DNA of 64,000 nt from Methylobacillus caricis (GCF_020532705.1 NZ_JAJAVD010000001.1:186001-250000), one strand, 5' to 3'. Shown: positions 46,217 to 55,255, counted from the stretch's first letter. Notes: generated from the letters alone by a model not told the origin. Translations and numbers: made by a program.

Positions 46217-47668
46217 ATGCCAATGCAAGCCAATCATCCTACAGACACCCGCAGCCGCTGGCTGGCTCTTATTGTGTTGTGCTTTGGTGTGCTGATGATA
46301 GTGCTGGACACGACCATAGTGAATGTAGCGTTGCCTTCCATACGCGCTGATCTTGGCTTCAGCGAGATTTCCTTGGTATGGGTGGTCAATGCCTATATGC
46401 TGACTTTTGGCGGATTCTTGCTGCTGGGCGGCCGTTTGGGCGATATTTTTGGGCAGAGGCGCCTGTTCCTGCTCGGTATTGCCTTTTTTACCCTGGCCTC
46501 GCTGTCCTGCGGCATTGCCAATAGCCAGGCGCAATTGATCTGGGCGCGCGCATTGCAAGGCCTGGGTGGGGCGGTAGTCTCTGCCGTGGCTTTGTCCCTG
46601 ATCATGAATTTGTTTACCGGGCAGGCCGAGAGAGCCAAGGCCATGGGCGTGTATGGCTTTGTCTGCGCCGGTGGCGGCAGCCTGGGGGTATTGCTGGGTG
46701 GTGTGCTGACGAGCAGCCTGAGCTGGCACTGGATTTTCCTGGTCAATCTGCCGATAGGAATAGCTGTCTATCTTCTCTGTGTGTCCCTCCTGCCTCATCA
46801 GGTTACCGAGGCCAAGCCTCAGCGACTGGATATTGCCGGGGCCGTCACCATTACCAGTTCCATGATGCTGGCCGTTTACGCGATTGTGAATGGCAATGAA
46901 GCCGGTTGGATTTCCATGCAGACGATGGGTATGTTCGCGTTGGCCATCATGTTGTTTATAGGGTTTATTGTCGTGCAGATGCGAGTGTCGACACCGTTGA
47001 TGCCCTTGAGCCTGTTCCGCCACCGTAATGTGTCGGTGGCCAATGTGGTAGCGGTGCTGTGGGCTGCTGCGTTGTTTGCCTGGTTTTTCATGTCTGCCCT
47101 TTACCTGCAGTTTGTCCTGGGTTATGACGCGCTCAAGGTGGGTCTGGCATTCCTTCCCGCTAACCTGGTGATGGCTTTGTTGTCACTCGGGTTTTCAGCC
47201 AGGCTGGTGATGCGTTTTGGCATCCGATACTCTTTGGTGGCCGGCCTTGCCCTGGCGGCTTTGGGCTTGCTCTGGTTTGCCCGCGTGCCCTTACAAGGAA
47301 ATTTCCTGGTTGATATCCTGCCAGCCATGGTCCTGCTGGGGCTTGGCGGCGGGGTTGCTTTCAATCCCTTATTGCTGGCGGCAATGAACGATGTGGCGCC
47401 GGAAGATTCAGGACTGGCCTCCGGCGTGGTCAATACGGCCTTCATGATGGGCGGTGCGGTCGGACTGGCGGTGCTTGCCAGCCTGGCCGCCCTGGTCAGC
47501 CAACGCCTGCTGGCCGTTGACACGGCCTTGCCAGTGGCTCTGTTGCAGGGCTACAGGCTGGCTTTTCTGCTGGGTGCAGTTTCCGCAGGGATCGGGGCAG
47601 TGCTTGTGCTGCTGTTGATGCGTGAAAGCGCCTCAGACAGTGCACGTCATGCAGCGGTCATGCATTAG
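46217..47668 (+). CDS. DHA2-type (14-helix) MFS drug exporter
   Basis: The 483-residue transporter has the DHA2 signature: LDTTIVNVALPSIRADLGFSEISLVWVVNAYMLTFGGFLLLGGRLGDIFGQRR (motifs D1 and A) and LIWARALQGLGGAVVSAVALSLIMNLF. There are 14 predicted helices. Family members export drugs, dyes or detergents by proton antiport; the substrate is not predictable. A second in-frame ATG two codons later (46223) is possible. No dedicated TetR or MarR regulator or membrane-fusion partner is adjacent. It converges on the TonB receptor gene with a 4-base gap. Confidence 0.85.
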   Translation: MPMQANHPTDTRSRWLALIVLCFGVLMIVLDTTIVNVALPSIRADLGFSEISLVWVVNAYMLTFGGFLLLGGRLGDIFGQRRLFLLGIAFFTLASLSCGIANSQAQLIWARALQGLGGAVVSAVALSLIMNLFTGQAERAKAMGVYGFVCAGGGSLGVLLGGVLTSSLSWHWIFLVNLPIGIAVYLLCVSLLPHQVTEAKPQRLDIAGAVTITSSMMLAVYAIVNGNEAGWISMQTMGMFALAIMLFIGFIVVQMRVSTPLMPLSLFRHRNVSVANVVAVLWAAALFAWFFMSALYLQFVLGYDALKVGLAFLPANLVMALLSLGFSARLVMRFGIRYSLVAGLALAALGLLWFARVPLQGNFLVDILPAMVLLGLGGGVAFNPLLLAAMNDVAPEDSGLASGVVNTAFMMGGAVGLAVLASLAALVSQRLLAVDTALPVALLQGYRLAFLLGAVSAGIGAVLVLLLMRESASDSARHAAVMH

Positions 47669-47672
47669 CAGG

Positions 47673-49841
47673 CTAAAAGTCCAGCCGCATGCCGAGTTCT
47701 ATATTGCGGCCCAGCTCCGGGCTGTAATAGCGCAGGAATGAGGTGCTGTTGCGAATTTCTGCATTGGTGACGTTGCGCATGTTGATGAAGAAGTCACCCT
47801 TGATACTTTCGCTTACCTGCAAGCTTCTGCGCAAGGAAATATCAATCTTGTCGTAGCTATCGGTTCCAGGTTCTAATTCAACCTGATCAACCTTGATCAT
47901 GGTGCCTGTGCGCTCTTGTGCCTGCACATGGGTATACCTCAAATCTGCCTCCCATTTGCCGTATCCTGTCTGGATGAACAAACCCTGTCTTGCCGGCGCC
48001 AGCCTGGGAACATAAGTCCCATCGTTCAGCAAGCCGCGGACCTGGTCTGCAAATAAGCTGGCCCTGAATTTCCTGAATCCAGGGACCTTCAACGGTAATC
48101 CGGCCTCTAATTCATAACCGTGAAAATCGGCATCTTGTTGTGCCTGCTGCATCACTATCAAACATGTCGTGAGCCTGGTGCAAACCGGTTTAGGAATGGG
48201 CAGGATCGCATCAGTCTGATATTTATTACCCGTGTTGTACTGGTAAATATAGTTATCAGCCGAGTATTTAAACAGATTCAGGATGCCCTCCAGTTTTCCC
48301 AGCTTCTGCTGCAACCTGACATCCCATCCATTCAAGGTTTCAATCTCAAGCTCCTTATTGCCGAAGTCATATGTGCGTGTTGCCAAGTGAGGCCCGACAG
48401 CATAAAGCTCTTGCACATCCGGCGCTCTTCTTGCTATCCATCGATTAAGCGTGATGCTCCCGGTCTGGTGGATCCAGCTGAACGCCATTGAAAAACTTTC
48501 CGGGCTGAAGTCTCTTTTAGGCTGGGCGACAGGAATAATGATCGGGCCAAACCTTGTGAGCTGGTCGTCTGGGTCCAGTCTCACCTGTTCCTTACGATAA
48601 CCAAACTCTAGTTGGAACGGCTTCATATCCAGTGTTTCAATAAGATAGAGGCCACTGGAGTTGATGCTGGTTGCAGGCGCGAATGCTTCGACCCCTAGGG
48701 CTGCGAACTCCCGGCCTATGCCGTGGAATCCCAATACTCCTGACAGGTTGGGGACCAATCGATGGTTGAACTCCAGCCGTGATTCAATCACGTCATTGGT
48801 AAAGCGCGTCTGGGGTAGGCCATTGTCTAACTCATCATGCTTGTAACGAGATTTGCCTATCCTCAAGGCAATGCTTTCCAGCCATTGCGTATCCAAAAAT
48901 AGCTCGCCTTTAAGGTCAATCCGCTCCTGCCGCATGTCTATACGGACTCTTTCGCTGCCTTCTATCGTGCCTCCGCCGTGGCTGTGCGCAGGCCCTAGGG
49001 GTATTCCGTAATTACTGGCATACTGGCTTAGCGATATCCCGATATAGCCTTTTTCTCCAAAATAGCTGGCGCCTACACTGCCGCCCTTGCTACGGGCGTT
49101 GGTATTATCCGTATAACCATGAGTGTTACTGGGAGAGGGGATATCCAGGACTCTGGCAATATCTTCCTGGTCGATGGCATATCCGGGAATTTGAATATTG
49201 TTGCTATCGCGGCCATGAATGTCGGCATGGAAAGCAATGCTGTTGAGCTTGGCCAAAATCTCGCTGGCAAACACTTTTTCATCATGGTTGGTGTTGAACC
49301 TGATTTGAGTTGTGGTTTTAGTTCTAGGCGGCAAACTTTCAGGAATCCTGCCATCTTTAATTTCAATTGCGCCACCTATTGCTCCGCCTCCATTACGAAT
49401 AGTGGCTGGCCCCTTCAAAACCGTGATTTCCTTGGCGAGTAAGGACTCGACCGTTGTTCCATGGTCTGGGCTTATGGCAGAAGCATCATGGGTGCCTACC
49501 CCATTGACCATGACCCTGGTGCGTGGTCCGTGCTGGCCGCGTATCAATGGCAGGCCCACATTGGGGCCAAATGTTGAGTTGGCGACCCCCAGCTCATCCT
49601 GCAAGGTGGCCCCCAAGGTAGCCGCGCTTTTCTGCATTAATTCTTTACCCGAGATGACAGTTTGTGGCTCCAGCGATCTGGATGTTTTTTCCTGCTCGGT
49701 GCTGACTTCTATTGCCTCCAGGGTAACGGTTTCAGCTTCTGCCGTAATGCCTGCCACGGGAATGCAAAGAGGGAGCAGGGCAGCATAAGCATTGTTTATT
49801 CTGATATTTAGCTTGGGGATTTTCACGGTTAATGGCTGCAA
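47673..49841 (-). CDS. TonB-dependent outer-membrane receptor, ZnuD-like
   Basis: The 722-residue protein has a signal-like N-terminus, a plug domain (about 55-165; GATLQDELGVANSTFGPNVGLPLIRGQ, VLKGPATIRNGGGAIGG) and a 22-strand barrel ending in the terminal Phe motif (NIELGMRLDF). The stretch GPAHSHGGGTIEGSERVRIDMRQ resembles ZnuD-type zinc receptors, which carry His-rich loops there. Zinc uptake is therefore likely but not proven. The reading starts with TTG at 49841; GTG at 49826 may be the true start. It is divergent from two PEP-CTERM genes across tandem repeats. Confidence 0.83.
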   Translation of the reverse strand: MQPLTVKIPKLNIRINNAYAALLPLCIPVAGITAEAETVTLEAIEVSTEQEKTSRSLEPQTVISGKELMQKSAATLGATLQDELGVANSTFGPNVGLPLIRGQHGPRTRVMVNGVGTHDASAISPDHGTTVESLLAKEITVLKGPATIRNGGGAIGGAIEIKDGRIPESLPPRTKTTTQIRFNTNHDEKVFASEILAKLNSIAFHADIHGRDSNNIQIPGYAIDQEDIARVLDIPSPSNTHGYTDNTNARSKGGSVGASYFGEKGYIGISLSQYASNYGIPLGPAHSHGGGTIEGSERVRIDMRQERIDLKGELFLDTQWLESIALRIGKSRYKHDELDNGLPQTRFTNDVIESRLEFNHRLVPNLSGVLGFHGIGREFAALGVEAFAPATSINSSGLYLIETLDMKPFQLEFGYRKEQVRLDPDDQLTRFGPIIIPVAQPKRDFSPESFSMAFSWIHQTGSITLNRWIARRAPDVQELYAVGPHLATRTYDFGNKELEIETLNGWDVRLQQKLGKLEGILNLFKYSADNYIYQYNTGNKYQTDAILPIPKPVCTRLTTCLIVMQQAQQDADFHGYELEAGLPLKVPGFRKFRASLFADQVRGLLNDGTYVPRLAPARQGLFIQTGYGKWEADLRYTHVQAQERTGTMIKVDQVELEPGTDSYDKIDISLRRSLQVSESIKGDFFINMRNVTNAEIRNSTSFLRYYSPELGRNIELGMRLDF

Positions 49842-49866
49842 TATTGGTATTTTTACCCATATTAAT

Positions 49867-49928
49867 GCAACTATGTTTCTTTGTGCAACAATATTGCATT
49901 TAGCAACTAAATTGCATTAAGATGCAAC
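49867..49928. repeat. Tandem 18-bp repeats (GCAAC-N4-TTGCATT units) between receptor and PEP-CTERM genes
   Basis: GCAAC occurs at 49867, 49885, 49903 and 49924. The first three define consecutive 18-base units. Units 2 and 3 agree at 15 of 18 positions and contain the inverted repeat GCAA-N5-TTGC; unit 1 is degenerate. Their position in the divergent promoter region suggests binding sites for a shared regulator, possibly zinc-responsive. Confidence 0.65.
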
Positions 49929-49990
49929 AAGGGTTGGATATTGGATCCATGCAAGCCCTTCATCTTTCTGTTAATAAGGGAGTAATACCA

Positions 49991-50743
49991 ATGCGTAAAT
50001 TAATAGCGCCGCTTGTCATTGCGGCAGGTTTGTTCAGTGCCCCGGCTTTTGCTGAAGATCATCTGCATGCAGGGGATATTGAAATTGAAATTGAAAACGG
50101 CCAATTGGGCACCCATGGTGCCGGGCATTATCAGGATGGCTCGGGTTATGCGATTTTTGAGGCGGATTTCCGTGATCTGGCCAAGGGCCCTTATGCCACG
50201 AACTCTCCCGGGTTTGACAGTCATGCTGACGTGTTTGACCAAGGCGACATCATTGGTTACCAGGCTATCGGTGCATTATGGGCATGGAACGGCGCCAGCT
50301 GGACCAGCTCCGTATTGAACAATGAAGTCATCACGCTGGGCGGCAATCTGGGTGAAACCTCCAGCTGGACCGTGGCAGGTGTGACCGGCGATGCCATTGG
50401 CACTCTTGGCCAAGCTGGATCCGGCGGCAATATCCACGAGCACCTGACTTTCACTGTTTCCACGCCAAGCGGACTGCCAACTGAGGGCGCCTACTACATT
50501 ACCTTGCAACTGATTTCCGCTGACCTCAACTCCAGTTTTGATGGCATTGTTGCTAATGGCAAATATGCCAGTTCCGATCCTTTTTACCTGGTCTTCAACA
50601 ATGGTTTGAGTTCCGGCGAATTCCATGCCGCTGTGCACGGCCTGGCGGATATTGCGCCAGTACCGGAGCCTAGCTCTTATGCCCTGCTGCTGCTGGGCAT
50701 GGGTGTAATCGGCTGGCAATTGCGTAGACGTAGCCAGGCTTAA
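49991..50743 (+). CDS. PEP-CTERM protein, His/Asp-rich N-terminus (All3515-like)
   Basis: The 250-residue exported protein has a signal peptide (KLIAPLVIAAGLFSAPAFA). The mature start is acidic and His-rich (EDHLHAGDIEIEIENGQLGTHGAGH, broken here by no gap). A C-terminal PEP-CTERM anchor has VPEPSSYALLLLGMG and RRRSQA. PEP-CTERM proteins are exported and processed by exosortase. The layout resembles a group of zinc-regulated PEP-CTERM proteins (All3515 type), which suits the neighbouring ZnuD-like receptor. AGGGAG precedes the ATG; the longer reading from 49922 would overlap the repeats. Confidence 0.78.
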   Translation: MRKLIAPLVIAAGLFSAPAFAEDHLHAGDIEIEIENGQLGTHGAGHYQDGSGYAIFEADFRDLAKGPYATNSPGFDSHADVFDQGDIIGYQAIGALWAWNGASWTSSVLNNEVITLGGNLGETSSWTVAGVTGDAIGTLGQAGSGGNIHEHLTFTVSTPSGLPTEGAYYITLQLISADLNSSFDGIVANGKYASSDPFYLVFNNGLSSGEFHAAVHGLADIAPVPEPSSYALLLLGMGVIGWQLRRRSQA

Positions 50744-50758
50744 CCTGTCCGACGAAAT

Positions 50759-50780
50759 GGTGCCTCCTTCGCGAGGCACC
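50759..50780 (+). other. Intercistronic hairpin between the two PEP-CTERM genes
   Basis: The stem GGTGCCTC/GAGGCACC with a 6-base loop lies 15 bases after the first PEP-CTERM stop and 16 before the next start. It has no U-tract, so it more likely protects or punctuates the mRNA than terminates it. Confidence 0.5.
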
Positions 50781-50796
50781 TGAAAAGGAGTTTGCA

Positions 50797-51618
50797 ATGA
50801 TCAAGACAATGCTTGCGACTGTCTTGCTTGGCTATGCCTCGCTGGCACAGGCGGTGCACTATGACGTGCGCCTTGGCACCAGTAATGGCGCGATGGCTGG
50901 CAGCAAGATTACCATCGATTTTTATGGCGACTATGATCTGGCAGGAAAACTGCCTGTCGACACGAAAAGTGGCTACAAAATATTCCCCGGATATTTTGAT
51001 GATTTGGAAGGCGGCCCCAGGTTAACTGACGACCCTGGTTTTCAATCCTTTTCCAATACTTTCCTCTATGGCGAAGAGGTGCATTTTCGTGCCCTGGGAT
51101 CACTCTCCTACTGGAACCCGGCAACGTCGAGCTGGGGGGAGGCAAGTGCTGGGTCCAGCGTGACGTTATATGGCGGCATCCCGGTAGATGCCTGGTTGAA
51201 CTACATGCTTAATCCAGGTAATGCGACTTATGCCGCGCAATACAATTACTACGCTGGCGGTACAGTGTATACAGCCGATGGCATTGGCGGCCCTGAGACT
51301 GCATTAATCGATGGTGCCAGCCAGAACGGCACTTTCCACTCACACCTGGATTGGAAGCTGTCAGATTCAGCGCCAGCTGGGGCGTATATGCTGACATTGC
51401 AGGTGTGGTCGCCCGCATTGGTGAACGGTGAGCAGAAGTATGTCGATTCCGACCCATTCCATGTGGTGTTCAAGTCAGCGGGAATCAGTCAGGCGCAGTT
51501 CGATCAGGCATTCGAGCAGCGTATTGCCGCTGCTGTGCCGGAAGCGGATGCCTGGGCCATGCTTTTGCTTGGTCTTGGCGTAATCGGCACATATGGAAGC
51601 CGCCGCAGGCTGCGCTAA
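50797..51618 (+). CDS. Second PEP-CTERM protein
   Basis: The 273-residue exported protein has a signal peptide ending AQA and a beta-rich, Gly/Tyr-rich body. A C-terminal PEP-CTERM segment VPEADAWAMLLLGLGVIG is followed by SRRRLR. It shares layout with the upstream protein: a DDPGFQSFSNTF segment corresponds to NSPGFDSHADVF, then a HSHLDWKLS stretch and a DSDPFHVVFKSAGIS stretch. So the two look like diverged tandem paralogues. AAAGGAG precedes the ATG. It is probably co-transcribed with the upstream gene; function unknown. Confidence 0.75.
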   Translation: MIKTMLATVLLGYASLAQAVHYDVRLGTSNGAMAGSKITIDFYGDYDLAGKLPVDTKSGYKIFPGYFDDLEGGPRLTDDPGFQSFSNTFLYGEEVHFRALGSLSYWNPATSSWGEASAGSSVTLYGGIPVDAWLNYMLNPGNATYAAQYNYYAGGTVYTADGIGGPETALIDGASQNGTFHSHLDWKLSDSAPAGAYMLTLQVWSPALVNGEQKYVDSDPFHVVFKSAGISQAQFDQAFEQRIAAAVPEADAWAMLLLGLGVIGTYGSRRRLR

Positions 51619-51732
51619 CCTTTCGATGAACGCTGGCCTTGGCAAGCTTGTTTGGCGCCAGTCTCACCTTCTCTCCCGGTAGCCCCCAGGTTGCCAGGGG
51701 TTAAGGAGAAAGAAGAGTACCGCACCAAATCG

Positions 51733-52815
51733 CTATTCGGTTTCTTCCTGATGCCTGCGGCGGGCGCGCACGCTTTCTGCCAGCTTGTTGAGCAGGACCA
51801 GGGTGTCATCCCAGCCCAGGCAGCCATCAGTGATGGATTTCCCGTATTCAAGGGTGCAGCCGGGCGTGTGGTCCTGTTTGCCTTCATTGAGGTGGGATTC
51901 GATCATTACCCCCACAATCCGGTCATCGCCACGGCTCAGTTGTTCGCAGACATCCGCCACCACTTCAAGCTGGCGCTTGTACTGCTTTAGGCTATTGGCA
52001 TGGGAACAGTCGATCATGATCTTGGCGGCCAGGCCGGCATTTGCCAGCTCTCGTGATGCGGATTCTACATTGGCGGCATCGTAGTTCGGGACTTTGCCGC
52101 CACGCAAGATGACGTGGCAATCCTCGTTACCGCTGGTAGAAATGATAGCCGAGCGGCCTTCCTTGGTTACCGACAGGAAGTGATGCGGGCTGGCGGCAGC
52201 CTTGATGGCATCGACAGCGATGCGGATATTGCCATCAGTACCATTCTTGAAGCCTACCGGGCATGACAGACCGGAAGCCAGTTCGCGGTGGATCTGCGAC
52301 TCGGTGGTGCGTGCGCCTATCGCGCCCCAGCTGACGAGGTCTGCCGTATATTGCGGCGTAATAACATCCAAAAACTCTGTACCGGCAGGCATGCCGAGGT
52401 CATTGACTTCCAGCAGGAAGCGGCGCGCCAGTTCCAGGCCTTCGTTAATGCGGAAGCTGCCGTCAAGGTAGGGGTCGTTGATCAGGCCTTTCCAGCCTAC
52501 GGTGGTGCGCGGCTTTTCGAAATAGACGCGCATGACGATCACTAGCTCATTGGCAAACACGGGGAGCTGTTCCACCAGGCGCCGGGCGTACTCTACGCCA
52601 GCCTTGTAATCATGGATGGAGCAGGGGCCGATAACGACCAGCAGCCTGTCGTCCGCGCTATGCAGGATCTTATGGATGGCGGTGCGGGTATCCACAATGT
52701 TTTGGGTGGTGGCCGCACTGGCCTGCAGTTCCTCGAGCAGCTCCGACGGTAATCTAAGCTCCTTGATTTCCTTGATGCGAACATCGTCAGTCGCAATTTT
52801 CTGGTATGGACTCAT
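51733..52815 (-). CDS. aroG: 3-deoxy-7-phosphoheptulonate synthase (DAHP synthase, class I)
   Basis: The enzyme condenses phosphoenolpyruvate and erythrose 4-phosphate, the first step of the shikimate pathway. The 360-residue protein has the AroG/F/H core: VVIGPCSIHDYKAGVEYARRL, MRVYFEKPRTTVGWKGLINDP, GARTTESQIHRELASGLSCPVGFKNGTDG and DCSHANSLK. A GVMIESHLNEGKQ motif lies near the end. The feedback-regulating residue class (Phe, Tyr or Trp) was not determined. A TATAAT lies about 50 bases upstream of the ATG. Confidence 0.94.
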   Translation of the reverse strand: MSPYQKIATDDVRIKEIKELRLPSELLEELQASAATTQNIVDTRTAIHKILHSADDRLLVVIGPCSIHDYKAGVEYARRLVEQLPVFANELVIVMRVYFEKPRTTVGWKGLINDPYLDGSFRINEGLELARRFLLEVNDLGMPAGTEFLDVITPQYTADLVSWGAIGARTTESQIHRELASGLSCPVGFKNGTDGNIRIAVDAIKAAASPHHFLSVTKEGRSAIISTSGNEDCHVILRGGKVPNYDAANVESASRELANAGLAAKIMIDCSHANSLKQYKRQLEVVADVCEQLSRGDDRIVGVMIESHLNEGKQDHTPGCTLEYGKSITDGCLGWDDTLVLLNKLAESVRARRRHQEETE

Positions 52816-52867
52816 TGTCTTCTGGCCATTGCCTTTTGGGCGGGCGATTCATTTAAAAAAGTGGATT

Positions 52868-52873
52868 ATTATA
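52868..52873 (-). promoter_or_regulatory. Candidate -10 element of the DAHP synthase gene
   Basis: TATAAT is read on the minus strand, about 53 bases upstream of the ATG. No good -35 partner is visible. Confidence 0.3.
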
Positions 52874-52950
52874 ACTTTGCAGGCGCATTCATGCCCGACA
52901 GTTTCAGGATAAATAGCAGTGATAGAGCATAAATATGGCTGTGGTTATCG

Positions 52951-53370
52951 TTATTGAAGGTTTTTTGTTTTACACACCAGGGTATGAAATCCCGGTTTAG
53001 CGCCATCTACCGGGTCAAAATGTCCATCCGCCTGGCTTTGAGTCGAGCCCTGTGGGCAGGTGAACATGGTGGGAGCAGACTCTTCCATGGGAACGTAGCT
53101 GGCAATGTGGCCACTGGCATCACGGCTGGCAATCAGCTTGTAGAAAATACGATGGTTGCCTTCTTCAGCAATCTCCGAAGTGGTCCAGCACATGTTGCCG
53201 TAGAAGTAGGCTTCAATCTTGTCTTGTTTGTATTCGCCAAACGCTACTCCGCCTACCACACCGTCAGTTGGTTGGTAATTGCCATAATCCATGCATACGG
53301 CATGGGCAGCGCCTGCGTATGCAAACAGCAATGCCAGGGAAAGGAAAGCGGGAGTCTTTCGTTTAGTCAT
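52951..53370 (-). CDS. Small secreted protein of unknown function
   Basis: The 139-residue protein has a signal peptide (SLALLFAYAGAAHA). The mature part of about 115 residues has four Cys (start of the mature chain, MCWTTSE, MFTCPQ and LVCKTK), which could form two disulfides in the periplasm. I recognise no family. GAGG lies 10 bases before the ATG. Its start overlaps by four bases the stop of a possible small upstream frame (53367-53549), hinting at coupling. Confidence 0.6.
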   Translation of the reverse strand: MTKRKTPAFLSLALLFAYAGAAHAVCMDYGNYQPTDGVVGGVAFGEYKQDKIEAYFYGNMCWTTSEIAEEGNHRIFYKLIASRDASGHIASYVPMEESAPTMFTCPQGSTQSQADGHFDPVDGAKPGFHTLVCKTKNLQ

Positions 53371-53549
53371 GCAATTTCATCCTCAAGCGTGTAATGATTT
53401 TCTGCATATTCTCTCATAATCATGGCTTCAATGAGATTGGCAGCCCGCAAGGAACAAACCAGAATGAATGTCATCCCGGTGGATATTGGCGATTTGGTTG
53501 ATTTGCCGTCATTACTGAGCAGGAGGGTTTGCGTGCAACTCTTTGGCAT
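53367..53549 (-). CDS. Possible small protein overlapping the secreted-protein gene
   Basis: A 60-codon frame ends in an ATGA overlap with the following gene. It encodes mixed polar residues, a short hydrophobic stretch (MTFILVCSL) and a charged tail (REYAENHYTLEDEIA). No family is recognised and no clear Shine-Dalgarno is visible; it may be spurious. Confidence 0.25.
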   Translation of the reverse strand: MPKSCTQTLLLSNDGKSTKSPISTGMTFILVCSLRAANLIEAMIMREYAENHYTLEDEIA

Positions 53550-53835
53550 CTGGTTTGCTCTTACTGAAATTGAATAATAAAATTGTTGCCAGTAGCTTTG
53601 GCAATTAACTGAGCCAAACCTTGTAATGGCATTGAATTCAACGTGCTCCGGCGGCTGCTAGTCTATTGGCTGGCCGTTGGGGAGTCTCGTCTCGGGGAAT
53701 AATTGTAGCGGTGTCCGTGGTGGTTGTTTCGCCATGGCAATATGGCTTCGCCAGTTGTGTGATTAATTTGATGATATACCCAGCCAACCGTAGCCTCCAT
53801 CCAGCCCGGAGAGTGAATCAGAAAGGAATTGCGTT

Positions 53836-54909
53836 TTGACGCGAAAAAAAACTATCCCTTTAATAGTGGAAAGCTTGTTGATAGCAGGTTTTGGCCTTTT
53901 TTCTGCATTTGCAAATGCAGATGAGATCCGGCTCAAGAATGGCGATGTGATTACCGGCAAGGTGGTCAAGAAGATTAACGACAAAGTGGTATTCAATACA
54001 CGGTATGCCGGCGATATTCAGGTGACTTGGACTGAGATAGAAACCATCAAGACAGATGAACCTCAAAGAGTGACCTTAACTGATCGCACTAATCTCAAGA
54101 CGCCTCTGGAAAGCCTTGATACGGGCAAGGCTATCATCAAGCTGGTAAAGTTGGATGACGAGGATGATCCGAAGGAGAAGCAATACGAGGCCAAGGAAAT
54201 TCCCTTGACAGATCTCTTGTATATCAACCCGACACCTGAGTTGTCTGGTGTTGGGGTGAACTGGAGCGGGAGGGTGAACCTCGGTGGCTCGGTGACGCAG
54301 GGGAATACGGATACGACCACTTTACGCCTGGATGCTGAATCCATTGCCAGAACGCTGAATCATCGTTTGACGGTGGCGGCGGTGGTCAATCGTGCAACCA
54401 GTGATGATGTGAATACACAGTTTAACAACCGATCCTCAATCAAACTGGATAGGTTTATCAGTGAAAAATGGTATGTGTATGCCAATAACACGCTGGAAAA
54501 TGACAAATTCCGCGATATCCGCCTGCGTACCACTACCGGTATTGGTAGCGGTTACCAAATTTATGAACAGCCCGATCTCAATTTATTTATTGAAGGCGGT
54601 CTGAACTATGTCACGGTTAATTATTATGAGGCTGAAAACGAAAGTTATCCCGGCGCTCGTTGGGCGGTGAAATATGATCATCGCATTTTTGGTGGCGACA
54701 CGCAGTTCTTCCATGAGCATGAAGCCTTGCTGGGACTGGATAATCTGGATAATACCCTCGTGTTTACCAAGACTGGCCTGCGTTTCCCCATCATCAACAA
54801 TTTCAATGCGTCAGTCCAATACAATATGGATTGGGCGCGGACCCCGGCTGAGGGGCGCAAGAGCACGGATAGTGCCCTTATTTTCAGCCTGGGTTATGTC
54901 TGGCAGTAA
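53836..54909 (+). CDS. DUF481-family outer-membrane beta-barrel-like protein
   Basis: The 357-residue exported protein has a signal peptide ending FANA. A small beta domain (about 30-75; DEIRLKNGDVITGKVVKKI) and a charged linker lead to a DUF481/YdiY-like barrel (about 130-357) beginning GVNWSGRVNLGGSVTQGNTDTTTL and ending FSLGYVWQ. The terminal Trp-Gln fits a barrel-type C-terminus only loosely. The start is TTG with AAAGGA 7 bases upstream and no better ATG nearby. Function is unknown. A 286-base region upstream shows no gene. Confidence 0.8.
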   Translation: MTRKKTIPLIVESLLIAGFGLFSAFANADEIRLKNGDVITGKVVKKINDKVVFNTRYAGDIQVTWTEIETIKTDEPQRVTLTDRTNLKTPLESLDTGKAIIKLVKLDDEDDPKEKQYEAKEIPLTDLLYINPTPELSGVGVNWSGRVNLGGSVTQGNTDTTTLRLDAESIARTLNHRLTVAAVVNRATSDDVNTQFNNRSSIKLDRFISEKWYVYANNTLENDKFRDIRLRTTTGIGSGYQIYEQPDLNLFIEGGLNYVTVNYYEAENESYPGARWAVKYDHRIFGGDTQFFHEHEALLGLDNLDNTLVFTKTGLRFPIINNFNASVQYNMDWARTPAEGRKSTDSALIFSLGYVWQ

Positions 54910-54915
54910 GCCATT

Positions 54916-54954
54916 AGTGTGCCTGCGGGGGGATGAAGCCCCCTCAGGCACACT
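54916..54954 (+). terminator. Terminator-like hairpin after the DUF481 gene
   Basis: A long stem with outer arms AGTGTGCCTG/CAGGCACACT and an inner GGGGG/CCCCC has a 7-base loop, seven bases after the stop codon. There is no strong U-tract, so its termination efficiency is uncertain. Confidence 0.6.
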
Positions 54955-55255
54955 GTATCGCTACATATTTCCTGAAGCCTTCTATAATTTTGTCCGTAAT
55001 ATCTCGATGTAGACTGGCCCTGTACCGGTCTTGGTGCACGATAGTCCTGGCTGGATTGCATGCATATTTCCCATTTATCTGTATAGTTTTCAGTAAAATT
55101 ATCCGTTATGTAAGAAAAATCCCGGTTTTTCGGTTGCTTGGGCAAGCCTGTAGTGAATGATAACTATAAAAATAAGGTTGTTAAGGCAAGGAGAATTTCC
55201 CGCAACATTCTCCAGATGCTTAACGATATCCAAAATTTATTAGAAGAATGCCGGC
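54955..55255. other. 301-base non-coding stretch upstream of the CHASE/GGDEF/EAL gene
   Basis: No gene is supported here. The stretch is A/T-rich near 55070-55180, consistent with a promoter, and holds a small inverted repeat GAGAAT/ATTCTC around 55191-55212. Nothing else was recognised. Confidence 0.4.

Noticed and set aside
46193-47023. 276-codon minus-strand frame opposite the DHA2 transporter
   Set aside because: His/Gln/Arg-rich shadow composition and no ribosome site.
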